Assembly (NCBI RefSeq): GCF_954871325.1
Contig: NC_088775.1
Location: 51,995,561-52,059,560 of the forward strand
DNA: 64,000 bases
From: Gordionus sp. m RMFG-2023
Taxonomy: Eukaryota; Nematomorpha; Gordioida; Chordodea; Parachordodidae
Reading direction: 5' to 3'
Positions 44,055 to 53,816 of this stretch are shown piece after piece; the first letter of the stretch is position 1, and the number at the start of each line of letters is the position of its first letter. The translations under genes and the position numbers were made by a program. The notes beneath the pieces are model-generated. The model was given only the letters and a program-made list of their open reading frames with translations. It did not search any database and was not told where the DNA came from.

Positions 44055-46705
44055 ATAAACACAATTGTGAATTTTAACAATAATGATATTCACCTTCAAT
44101 CTGGTAAATATTTCCAATTCAACCTACCAGACCTCAGCACAGCTCCTACCAAATATAATTGTCCATTATGTAATAAACTTATTAAAGTAATCAAATGGGG
44201 CTATTGCCATCTCATCATAAGCATAAAATAAAGTGTCCTCAATCTGGGCTACCCATCTTATCACCAGCTATTCCTCGAACCCTTAATGCCTCCTTTGCCC
44301 TTGCCCTCACAACTAAACAACTCATAGTCACCATTTCCACATCATTGGCTTATGTGCTAACTAGCCCAATAATCCCTACCTCCACTGTCACAAATGCTTC
44401 GACGTTTGATCCAGTCTACTCCACAAATGTAGAAATATTTCTAACGACAACAAAACCATTGATAATTTCACGAATACCTAAGGGAGCAAGGCTTCAAGTT
44501 GCGAGACACCTGTCGAAAAACTTGGTTTCCTTGTTAAATAATTTTTCTTCTGTAAAACACTGGCTAGACACCCTGTCATTTGCCTTTACTACATTACAAG
44601 TTCCTGATTCTGCCAGCAATAAATCTCTGACCCAGCAAATTAAGGATGCAACTATCTACCCCTTACCTATCAATCACATATCTACATGTTTTAAGCGTGA
44701 TGACACAGATAAAAATTACAAAAATGACCTGATCACCAAGGCCAGGCTAATATCTAAAAAACTAGATAATCTGAATGTTAAATCCGCCATACGTCTGGCA
44801 TCCTGACAATAAGCTGGCTCCCTACGATCAAGCAACTTATCAGGCTCTCATAAAATACCACTCACAAGATTTTAAGCACAAAATATCACCTTACCTTGAA
44901 GCTCCTCTAATTGCGGCCACCTATACCATAAGCGACTTTAGAAAGGCTATTCTCTCCTTCAAACGCGATTCCTCACCTGGGTTTGATGGGTTTCGCCCAA
45001 TATTCCTACAAGATCTAACCGCACCTTATCACACAACAATGTGATGTTTTGGAAAATACCCAACTCATCAATCATATGCTTACTGGAGACATACCACCCG
45101 CCATTATTCCACTCCTACACGGAGCTAAACTCATCGCTTTCCATAAACCTAATAAAGATATTCGCCCTATCGCTATTGGAACTACTTGGCGCCGATTAAC
45201 TGCCAAGCTTGTAGTGCGCAGAATATTGCATACAATATTAAATCACCTGTGCCCGAATCAATTAGGGGTCATCGTAAAAGGTGGATGTGAGGTATCCCTT
45301 CACATGAACCGGATATATTTACAAACGGTCCCCAGCGAAGATATCCTAGTAAAAATAGACTTCTCGAACGCCTTTAACTCTCTAAGACGTAGAGCGTTTC
45401 TAAATCCTATCCTCAAACTCTACCCAGAATACTCACAATTTATCTTCGATTGTTATGCTAGTCCCTCGCATCTTCAATTTGGACATAAATTGATTCCTTC
45501 TTGCGATGGGATACAACAAGGTGACCCTCTAGGTGTATTTTTATTTTGTCTGTGCATTAATAGCCTAATACGAGATATTAATAACTAATGCAAGCTAAAT
45601 CTTCATAACTGGTATATCGACGATGTTATACTAGGCAGCCCACCGACTGAAGATATGAAGGCAATCCATATAATAAAATCCAGCGAGAGTAGTTTGGGAC
45701 TGCGAATTAATCAAGACAAAAGAGAATATTGTCCTCTTGGGATCATCGACCTTAACACGATCCTACGTTCAATCATACACCATTGAACGCTTTAACACAT
45801 TTCGGATCTCCAGTAGGTAAAGACGAGTCCTTTATCAGGTTCATCGCCGATATTTTACGAGAGATATCCCTCATGCATGATACACTATCCCGCTTCCCAG
45901 CCCACCAAGCTTTCTTCCTATTGAAGAACTACCTTCTAATCCCAAGAATTTTATATACACTATCGTCACGAATCTTTCAATACGATGTCAACCTCGCTGC
46001 ATCATGAACTCGAGATTAAATGCGTCACAGAAGATATACTCAATCTTAAATTTAGAGACTATCTTGGTTACAGGCTACCTTACCAACCAAATCCGGTGGT
46101 ATTGGCCTAAGGTCACCTTCTCTACTTTCTGTTAGTGCGTTCATATCATCTCGCCTGAGTCATACACACACTCACAAAACATTCTAGCCCCTTGCTCCTG
46201 CAGGCAATTGTACTTTGGAATCTCTCATTAGTCGATCCTCCCATATCTGCACTACAGAAGGACTGGGATAAGCCTCTAGTTGGCAACTCCGTTGTATACC
46301 TTAAATCGAGGAGCCAACCCGAGGACCATTCTCTACTCTTCTCCGTTTCCGCAGACAGCGGTTACAAATTTCTCGAGACTTTCCCATCTTGAAACCTCAG
46401 CTCCTAAGCAATGATGAGCTAAGTCACGCCATCGGTCTTAGACTTAATTGAGATATGGTAATACCCTATCAATGTATCCTCTGTTAAACGTCGGTCAACT
46501 CCAAAGGCCTGCACTCTTTTCACTGCAAGCGCTGTAGAGGCAGATTTATTAGACATTCAAAATGCAATGATACTTTTGCCAGAGCCTCGAAATCTGCCGG
46601 CATCCCATCAACTCTTAAACCTACTAGCCTTTACATTTCCGATGGTAAGCGGCCTGATGGTTTTACCATGATCCCTTGGAAAAGGGGGGAATTCCTAACC
46701 TGAGA
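44055..46705 (+). pseudogene. LINE ORF: zinc finger, RT, C-terminal finger/RLE-like region
   Basis: Copies the element RNA at the target. Parts in order: N-terminal finger with CPLC and WGYCH (about 44170); conserved SRIPKGAR (about 44470); RT core 45049-45650 with KPNKDIRPIAIG, VKIDFSNAFNSLRR, GIQQGDPLG and catalytic WYIDDV (YIDD); post-RT region to 46400; zinc-finger-like HCKR-CRGRFIRHSKCN (about 46530); GKRPDG (about 46650) and PWKRGEFLT. The D of VKIDF and the DD of YIDD are intact, but several stops and frame changes break the ORF. A TGA replaces a conserved Trp after GEFLT. Confidence 0.88.
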
Positions 46706-46818
46706 TTTCTCATGCATCGATCCTCTTACCCCTTCCAATATAAATAGAGATTCTATACTAAACGCTGAGACGAATAAACTCGTTAAATATTTGCCATCGC
46801 TTCTTGCTAACTATACAT

Positions 46819-47219
46819 TGGAGATCTGCAAAGTTAGGCCCGGCCCAAGTCCAGCCCCGGGCCTAATTTTTTTAAATAATCGTGTTCGGGCCGGGCCTAA
46901 TATTTTTAAAAAAATTCTGGCCGAGTCGGGTCGGACCTTGGAAATTTTTTTTAAATATATCGAAATTTATCAATTTTATATTGAATTTTTTATGTAAAAT
47001 AAAAATATTTGATTTTATTTATTGAAACTAAACTACATATAACATATATGTCTTTTATTTTGAGTAATTATAAAAATTAATTTCTATATTTAAATAAATT
47101 CGGGCCGGGTCGAGTCGGTAATTTTTTAAAAAAAATTTCGGGTTCGGGCCGGGCCGGCAAAACTTTTTTAAAAAAATTTCGGGCCGGGCTTGAAAAATTA
47201 GGCCCGATGCAGATCACTA
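46819..47219. mobile_element. hAT MITE (GGCCCGG family), complete, inside the LINE
   Basis: Begins TGGAGATCTGC and ends GCAGATCACTA (inverted), flanked by CTATACAT on the left and CTATCAT (one base shorter) on the right. The LINE copy at 30.8 kb is uninterrupted here, giving a natural empty site that confirms the limits. Interior: GGGCCGGGCC blocks separated by A/T. 401 bp, no coding capacity. Confidence 0.9.
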
Positions 47220-47444
47220 CTATCATTCCTACCACTTATCGCCACGACTCTAACATCGTTCGGCTCTCATGCCCTGCCCTTCTTTAAAGAGCTGGGAAAA
47301 CGGATCTCTGTTAGATCCAAGGATCCCAACAAAGGATTCTACCTACGTCAAAGGTTAGCCATAAACATAATAAAATGCAACTATTTCAGCTTTATACTCT
47401 TAATGATCGAAACCCCGTAATTGAACATCCTATGCATAAAATAG

Positions 47445-47575
47445 ACTTAGGCCATTTTGCTCCCAACCATAACGTTGACGCGAAAAGGGAACTTGGATCT
47501 CAATCAATAAATTCAGCAAAATTAATGACTTTATATAATTGTGATTTACTAATATTTAAATATAATATTTTATGA
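47445..47575 (+). CDS. candidate host exon, weak
   Basis: Just beyond the LINE 3' end, after an acceptor-like ATAAAATAG, the plus strand reads LGHFAPNHNVDAKRELGSQS and INSAKLMTLYN in phase 1. Composition looks coding compared with the flanks. No strong donor follows. It may be an exon downstream of 38.7 kb or simply flank sequence. Confidence 0.25.
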
Positions 47576-47689
47576 TATATTTAATACATACCTTTGTAAT
47601 ATATTAAATTCCATAATCTTTATTAATAAGCTACATTATAATAATACCGTGATATACATTATTTAAAAAATAAATATGTTTTATTCAAG

Positions 47690-48925
47690 ATCAACTTCCC
47701 AATAATTTAGGGATGCGCAATGTTTTAGAGTTGTGGGTGACATTTTACTTCTCTTTTTTGTTATCATTCCACTGCCTTGCTAAAAATCCTTTCGCTAGCA
47801 ACACTCATAGTTTGTTGCGCTAAGAAATCTTTGGCCATTAACGATAAATGTGGATATATATTGTTATTATTCAACCATCAATCTAATACATTTGTTGATG
47901 GATGCTGCATTTTTTAAAAATAGCGATATTTCATCTATCAATGAATCCTTTAATTATAACGCAGCCCTAAATAATAAATATATTAAACATATATATATGT
48001 ATGTATTCATATTACTTTCTTAGTCTATTATGTATGCTTACAGAATATGGTAATGCCTCGATATCCAATATATCACTTTCAGAGGCTGACGACTTGATAA
48101 TGAGATGTTATATTTCATATATAAAGTTTTAAATTGATTAAAACGTCGGATTTATTTATGAATTTATGTAAAAATATTTGCTTCGTTTTAGGATCCAATA
48201 TACTTCATATAAAATTAGATACTGATGTTATATGTTTAATATATTTTACATATTTTTTTTAACATCACCTCCGCCTTATTTTTCAATACAGTATCTTCAG
48301 TAATATATTGATTTAAGATATTTTCAATGCAATTTATGAATAATACCGCAGAACCAATAGTTTAATTGGCAGCTGATTATACTTCTAAGGTAATTTTGTA
48401 AAAAGATTTTAAAAACTCTCCATCTTGTTACAACATCTAGTGGAATGCGTGTACCAACAGTTAGGTCTATATACTAGTAGCTCGCTACTTTAACAATTCT
48501 GCCAATAGGGGTAAGGAGATTTTATATATCTTCTAGTGACCCTATATTAATATTGAAATGATGGGCTTTCCTTACTGCAAGTCGACGTAGATAAATATTA
48601 AATTCATGGAGCTCTTTTTGATTCAACATTGACATAATTTACGAAATTCGTCATCTGCATATGCTCCGATTTCCTTAAGTTCCAATATGATTTCCGCTAT
48701 TCTCATAGTTTCAATCAAATCGATGACATTTTTTTGAAATATTTTTATTTAATTTTGCAGTGAAAAAGTTTCAAATGATTTGGCAGGAAATTAATATATA
48801 GAATAAATTAGTAACGTATTTATTTCATCCGTGAATGCGATAAGATGTAGGAATCAATAAAATTTTTAAAAAATATTTTAGCGGCATTTAAATAGAGGGG
48901 ATTTGTGCCTCTGCCCCCTACCACG
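47690..48925 (-). mobile_element. hAT transposon remnant
   Basis: Minus-strand hAT transposase pieces. About 47750-47930 reads VLDWWLNNNNIYPHLSLMA, KDFLAQQTMSVASERIFSKA: the dimerisation domain of Ac/hobo-type hATs. Near 48430 IPLDVVTRW matches the conserved xDVxTRWNS motif. The region around 48900-48960 (GAGGGG...CCTCTGCCCCCTACC) may be its end. Heavily broken; no target duplication found. Confidence 0.75.
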
Positions 48926-48959
48926 GCGTACACGCTTGAAAATAATATTATTAACGTTG

Positions 48960-49320
48960 TGATTTATTTATTAAAACTATTATATATAATATCTATAAAA
49001 ATGTTAAAAAATAATTATATAAACTTTATAAAAAAATATTTAATAAAAGGAACAATAGTTAAATTTAAAATTCGTATGTTCTGTTAAAGGAATAGGTTCC
49101 CATAATTTAGTATTCTAATGAATATTGCAAAAAGATTGTAAAATTTTTATAATAAATATATAAAATGCAATTAATTACCATTTTTCTAAAATCCACGCCA
49201 CTTCCCCGATTTTTTAATAATTGATTTGGTCCGGCGTCATTCTTTTCATTATAAAGCACCTTTAAAAATATGATTTAATGAACATTGTATATTTCAACGA
49301 AATACGCAATAAATATTATA
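48960..49320. other. AT-rich sequence, nothing seen
   Basis: Low-complexity A/T sequence between the hAT remnant and the candidate exon at 49342. Confidence 0.4.
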
Positions 49321-49341
49321 TTACCTCATAATTATCTATAG

Positions 49342-49630
49342 ACAAACAATCAATCAAACCATTTTATCCCTGCAACGAACCATCTTCCCTTGAACAATCC
49401 CAATTGCCTTATCAACCTGCCTTGCACGCTTTTAAGGGCTTGAAATTCAACAAGAAACACTCCAAGCGTCATTCCGACGCCGAAAATAATAATCAAATTC
49501 AAGAACCTCATATCACCAGGCCAATAATTCACGCCAGTCAATCTTGTCAGGTTAGCCAAGAGCTGCATGCTAACAAAACCTATCCAGAGCTCCTGGATAA
49601 AAAGTTTAAATGTCAAATTTTATATTTTTA
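49342..49630 (+). CDS. candidate host exon
   Basis: After an acceptor-like ATTATCTATAG the plus strand is open for about 95 codons in phase 1. It reads KQSIKPFYPCNEPSSLEQSQ, LPYQPALHAFKGLKFNKKHS, KRHSDAENNNQIQEPHITRP and IIHASQSCQVSQELHANKT, with a stop at 49629. Composition is that of a disordered, His/Ser/Gln-rich protein like the other host exons. The opposite strand is also open (49350-49616), but its text is less coherent. It may be a later exon of the same gene or a separate one. Confidence 0.5.
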
Positions 49631-49844
49631 ACGATTATTTTATAAATATCTGAATCCAAATTATCTAATTGGCTGAAAAAAAGTTATGCCTATTGATTTG
49701 GCAAAATAATTTGTATTAGAGCTTGGTGTTTCTTTTAATAAGTGTAACTTATTTTTATTTAAGCATGATCAACAAACGAGGAAAAAATTAAAGAAAGGGA
49801 ACGGAAATGAATATTATTTATATATTTCATTTCTACCAGAGACT

Positions 49845-50012
49845 AACAGACTTGCAAAGCACAGGGAGGTCCAAGTCAAATTTTTATAGGTAAGGGGCCA
49901 AGAGGAATTTTGTAGGGGGGGGGGGGTATATCTTTTCTTTATACCTCTGATTTCTACCCTTTTTTATTCTTTACTAAGTTTAAATTTGGTACAATAATAT
50001 CTATATATAAAT
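49845..50012. repeat. about 170-bp duplicated segment, copy 1, with poly-G
   Basis: Shares with 50855-51020 the blocks CAAATTTTTATAGGTA, AAGAGGA, a run of 12 G, and ATACCTCTGATTTC. The MITE at 50013 begins at its right end. Confidence 0.75.
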
Positions 50013-50360
50013 CAGAGACCTGCGGGCCCAACCCTAAGCCCGGTCCGGGTACACTAGCCCAACCGTATTTTAATTTTTCAACGGCCGGCCAAAAAAACAT
50101 TTTTTTAAAAAAATACCCGGGATGAGCTGTATATCAAACCTATTTTAAATCGTCATTATTCGCTATAAAAATAGATAAATAAAATCTATTTTTAAAAAAT
50201 CCGTGTCGAACCATAAATTTTTTTTAAAAAAAAATCCGGGCGGACTATAAGCTTGAAAATATAAAACCCGGACCGGGTCGAAAAATATTTTTCAAAAAAA
50301 ATCCGAGCCGGGCCGGGCCAAAAGTTTTTTTAAAAGAAATCCGGGCTAGCCTAAAAAAAG
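50013..50360. mobile_element. hAT-type MITE (GGCCCGG family)
   Basis: Left end CAGAGACCTGCGGGCCC, interior GGGCCGGGCC blocks between A/T runs, right end degraded (GGGCTAGCC...). Belongs with 46819-47219. Target duplication not recognisable. Confidence 0.65.
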
Positions 50361-50399
50361 AGAGTTAGTAACATTTTAATCAATACAAAATATCGGTGG

Positions 50400-50665
50400 T
50401 TATATATATTCACTGGAAGTATTCACTTTTGGTTTTAAAGGATTGAACTTGATCTAGGGGGGGGGGGGGTAAAAATAAAATTTGATATGGGTATCAAATA
50501 AAGGCTAATTAAAATATTTTTTAATTCAATAAAAGTATTCACTCTTTGTCTTAATGGGTTAGACTTGATCTGAGGATGGGGGGATAAAAATTTGATATGG
50601 GCATCAAATAACAGATAATTAAAAGATCTTTTGACTATAATAGTAAATATCACTTTAAGTGCCTC
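50400..50665. repeat. about 125-bp tandem repeat with poly-G, two copies
   Basis: Copies contain GTATTCACT, TTGATCT, a G run (13 G at about 50457 in the first copy), AAATTTGATATGGGTATCAA and AATTAAAA. Similar to 35635-35870 in inverse orientation. Confidence 0.75.
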
Positions 50666-50854
50666 ATCTAGCAAGTTTACATTTTTTTTTAGGTTTTAAA
50701 TTACAAATGCAAGTGGGATCCTATCCGGCACATCAGATCGATTTTTAAAATCTGTTTATGAGGTCAATTAATTTTTATTAAAATTAATTCTTATAAAGAT
50801 AAAATTAAATTTGATTTCATAAACAGATTTATGCAGCCTTGAAATATAAAATTC

Positions 50855-51020
50855 TGATTTCCCATCAATCTTGAAGGCACAAGCCAAATTTTTATAGGTA
50901 TACTGGTTATAGATATCAAGAGGATTTTTTTTTTTGGGGGGGGGGGGTTATTTTTTCGTTATACCTCTGATTTCAACTCTTTTTTTATACTAAACTAAAT
51001 TTTTGTACAATAATATTATA
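50855..51020. repeat. about 170-bp duplicated segment, copy 2, with poly-G
   Basis: Second copy of the segment at 49845-50012, again with 12 G (about 50937-50948). Confidence 0.75.
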
Positions 51021-51817
51021 TTAATAATAATAACATAAATTTAACAAAAAATTTTTATGTGAATTAAAAAATATGAATTTCAATAGAAATGTTCTAACTT
51101 TATTTCAGCATAATTTTTATACATATATCAAAATAATGATTAAATTCAAGTATTGGCATGATTAAATTTATGATTTTTATTGAACAAAAATCACAATTTA
51201 AATCAATTTTATTTATATTTTAAATAATTATTTTTTTTCAATTAATAATATTTTTTTATAATTCATTTTCAATGACTTAAGCGTGAATGGGGGAGGGGGA
51301 GTTAAAATCTTATAGAAAGTTATTATATATTATTGATTTTTTTGTGGTTATATTTATTATATCTGTTGAGTTGGCTGAACAATTTAAAGCACTATTTCTA
51401 AAATAATGGCAATGTTTTATGCTCTATTAGTGTCTAACTTTAACCAGTATAGTAGCCATTATAAAGAAAAAATTAGTAGTAACAAAATTTTAACCAACCT
51501 TAAGATTAAGGAACGACTGAAAACATTTATTCTCCAAATTTTATCAATGTTTAGTACTAATTGTATATTTATTAAAGACAATATAAAGAATTAAGAAAAT
51601 TGCTAAAATGGAAATTATAAAAACTATAAGTTAATATTTTGTACCCGACTAGTGCTTTCAATTCCTCAGAGAACCACAAAAAAAATAGTGTTATTAAAAA
51701 AAATGAAAACTATCTCATTACGCTTTGAGCGTGAAGTAAGCCAAGCTTTTTGCACTAATTTTGAAACTTCCAAACCTATTAGTCCATTTTATTGCTCTAT
51801 TTTGTTTGGTAGATAGG
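51021..51817. other. AT-rich sequence, nothing firm
   Basis: A/T-rich with a short ORF at 51406-51594 that has no credible features. Ends at the TTAA target of the piggyBac. Confidence 0.4.
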
Positions 51818-51821
51818 TTAA

Positions 51822-52979
51822 CCCTCTATTGCCCACATCAATTCACATACCAAATTTTGTCAAAAATGAAAGAGAGCTATCAATACAAAAATTTTAAAAT
51901 ACGTAATTTACAATCTTCGAAGCATTTCTATTATGAGGTCATAAAGGAAGGGCTGGTTTACAATTTCAAAATATATACGAGAAAAATTTAACAAGTAAAT
52001 GGATATATCCAAATATTGGGGCAATGCGGTATTTCAACTATTGTAAATGTACCACTACGTTCATATTTTAGATTGTGTTTTATTAATTGGTTCTGTGGTA
52101 TAGAACAAGTTATCGCCCAAAAGAAAATTTATAGTATTATTGCAGAGAAAGCTAATAGAATTTATAATTTCCAGATTCCAACAAAACAAAATTCAAAAAG
52201 ATGGGACGTGGATTTTTTATAGGGAAGAAGGCAACAATAAATGGTGTAGAATTATGGAATTATAATAGGTTTGTAATTATTCTAAGTACGTATACAGGTT
52301 GTTACCATGTTGGAGATTGTGAACGGTTTAATAGAAAGTAACGACGGAAAATTAATTCCGTGTCCAGCAGCTATAAAAGTTTGCAATAAAAATATGGGGG
52401 GGGGGTAGATTTAGGGGATTTTGATTGATTTATATCGAATACACAATACATACGTAAACTATCACTTGATATGATGCTCATAAATTCTTGATTAATGTAT
52501 AGGCGAGATTTTGTAGCTTTAAATTACCAGTAAAAGAACAAATACCGTTATTAACTTTTAAAAGTTCAATAGCAAAGATACTCTGTAAGTGTAAAAAAAA
52601 TATGAACTTTACCCTACAAAACGAGTATCGATTGAAGCCAATAGAGAAAAATGTCATAAGGGAGAGGCAAGTCTTATTCCGCAGAAAGTATTAAGATATG
52701 ATATAATAGCTCATTTAATATATTTCAAAGACGCGGTTCAAGAACCTTGGATATAAATTGTTTGCTAAAGTGATTTGTACCAAATGTTGTGTTTCATTAT
52801 GTTTTATTTCTAAAAACGATTGTTTTAAATCATTTCAAAATTTATAAATTTATTTTATTATATTATTTATCAAATAATAAAATTTTATGTCTTTATTTTG
52901 TAATAAGTAATGAGTAAATATATTATTAATAATTTTTTTTTAAATTATATCATTTATTGATGTGCCGCGCAATAGAGGG
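51822..52979 (+). mobile_element. piggyBac element, internally shortened, with TTAA duplication
   Basis: Ends CCCTCTATTGC (51822) and its inverse GCGCAATAGAGGG (52979), each next to TTAA (51818-51821, 52980-52983). Length 1158 bp, less than half a normal piggyBac, so the 5' half of the transposase is deleted while both ends are kept. Confidence 0.93.
51870..52800 (+). pseudogene. piggyBac transposase, C-terminal part
   Basis: Reads VNVPLRSYFRLCFINWFCG, KQNSKRWDVDFLIGKKA, then GVELWNYNRFVIILSTYTG, LIPCPAAIKVCNKNMGGG, VDLGDFD, and later LMYRRDFVALNYQ. The order NxxFVxLLSxxxG, PCPxAIKxYNxxMGGVDxxD, YRRD is typical of the DDE_Tnp_1_7 domain. The N-terminal portion with the first aspartates is absent. 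Some frame changes occur. A run of eight G falls in the GGVD motif. Confidence 0.85.
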
Positions 52980-52983
52980 TTAA

Positions 52984-53279
52984 AGAGGAAAAGATTATTG
53001 AAAAATAAAAAATTGTAACAATTATCATCATGCTAGTAAAACCAGTTATTTCTTGATTTTTTACTTAGTTTATGCCAAAACACGCCTTCTACTGATTCTC
53101 TTTCTATCTATTTTTTTAACATTAAAAATAGCTTAACCAAAAACTTGCGCCATCATTTTTTATTTTAATTTAATCATATATTTAAAAAGTCATCTTGTTT
53201 TTGTTTATTTTTTTTCGAAAGGAAAAAACAAATATAAATTACATTTTAAAAACAAGTTTAACATCCAAAATATTTTAGG
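52984..53279. other. AT-rich sequence, nothing seen
   Basis: No coding text or repeats recognised. Confidence 0.4.
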
Positions 53280-53672
53280 TCACAATATCAAAATTAACTG
53301 AAATATCATTTATTCATGGGTCAAAGAAGATAAAGAATGTAGTCTAAATACAATTTATATGATATGCAATGCAAATTTAATAGCAATCACGGAGGAGTCC
53401 GTGAGTTAAAAAATATTGAACAAGGCAAAAATATTTCCAATTTAAAAAAATAAGGAATCATCAAATAATATCCAATCTTACTTCAAAAACAGTATATTAT
53501 GCGATGATAATACTGCAATAGCCGAAACGATATTCATCTATCACACGATAAAACATTCGCTTAGTTATATATCTACAGATTCTGCTACAAACTTATTGCC
53601 TATACTCTTTCCTGATTCTAAAATAGCCAAAAGCATAATGTAGAAGAACAAAAGCCTCAAAAGTAGTGTTAA
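53280..53672 (+). pseudogene. hAT-like BED-type protein remnant
   Basis: Plus strand near 53470-53650 reads SYFKNSILCDDNTAIAETIF, IYHTIKHSLSYISTDSATNL and LPILFPDSKIAKSIM. The pattern A(x)E...HTxxHxxSYxSxD...FPDSKIAxxxxC matches a conserved N-terminal block of hAT-like BED proteins common in invertebrate genomes. It is cut by the gypsy fossil at 53678 and may continue beyond 57588. Stops upstream show decay. Confidence 0.6.
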
Positions 53673-53677
53673 ATATC

Positions 53678-53816
53678 TGAAATGTATTCAAAATAATAAT
53701 ATAAAGTGATTTATTTCATATAATAAAATATATATATATGTTTTTCTATTTTTATCTATTATAATAAATTGTAGCTTAAAGCAAATATAAAAATCAATTT
53801 ATTTAAATATATTACA
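53678..53816 (-). repeat. 3' LTR of the gypsy fossil
   Basis: 139 bp, TG at one end and CA at the other on the plus strand, matching 57459-57582 over most of its length with small differences. Confidence 0.88.

Larger units (their letters stand above)
44040..47425 (+). mobile_element. LINE, longest copy, interrupted by a MITE
   Basis: Non-LTR retrotransposon with one broken ORF. The 3' end is defined by homology to the copy at 30596-31645, including the tail. The 5' limit is uncertain and may lie left of the second MULE. A 401-bp hAT MITE (46819-47219) sits in its 3' part. No poly(A) tail is obvious. At least five fragments of the broad family occur in this window. Confidence 0.88.

Noticed and set aside
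30930-46690. Reassigned genetic code (TGA as Trp)
   Set aside because: Host exons use TGG for Trp, and the broken elements contain TAA, TAG and TGA alike; one shared TGA in two LINE copies is not enough.
51761-51991. ORF starting before the piggyBac left end
   Set aside because: It crosses the TTAA boundary, so its first part cannot belong to the transposase.
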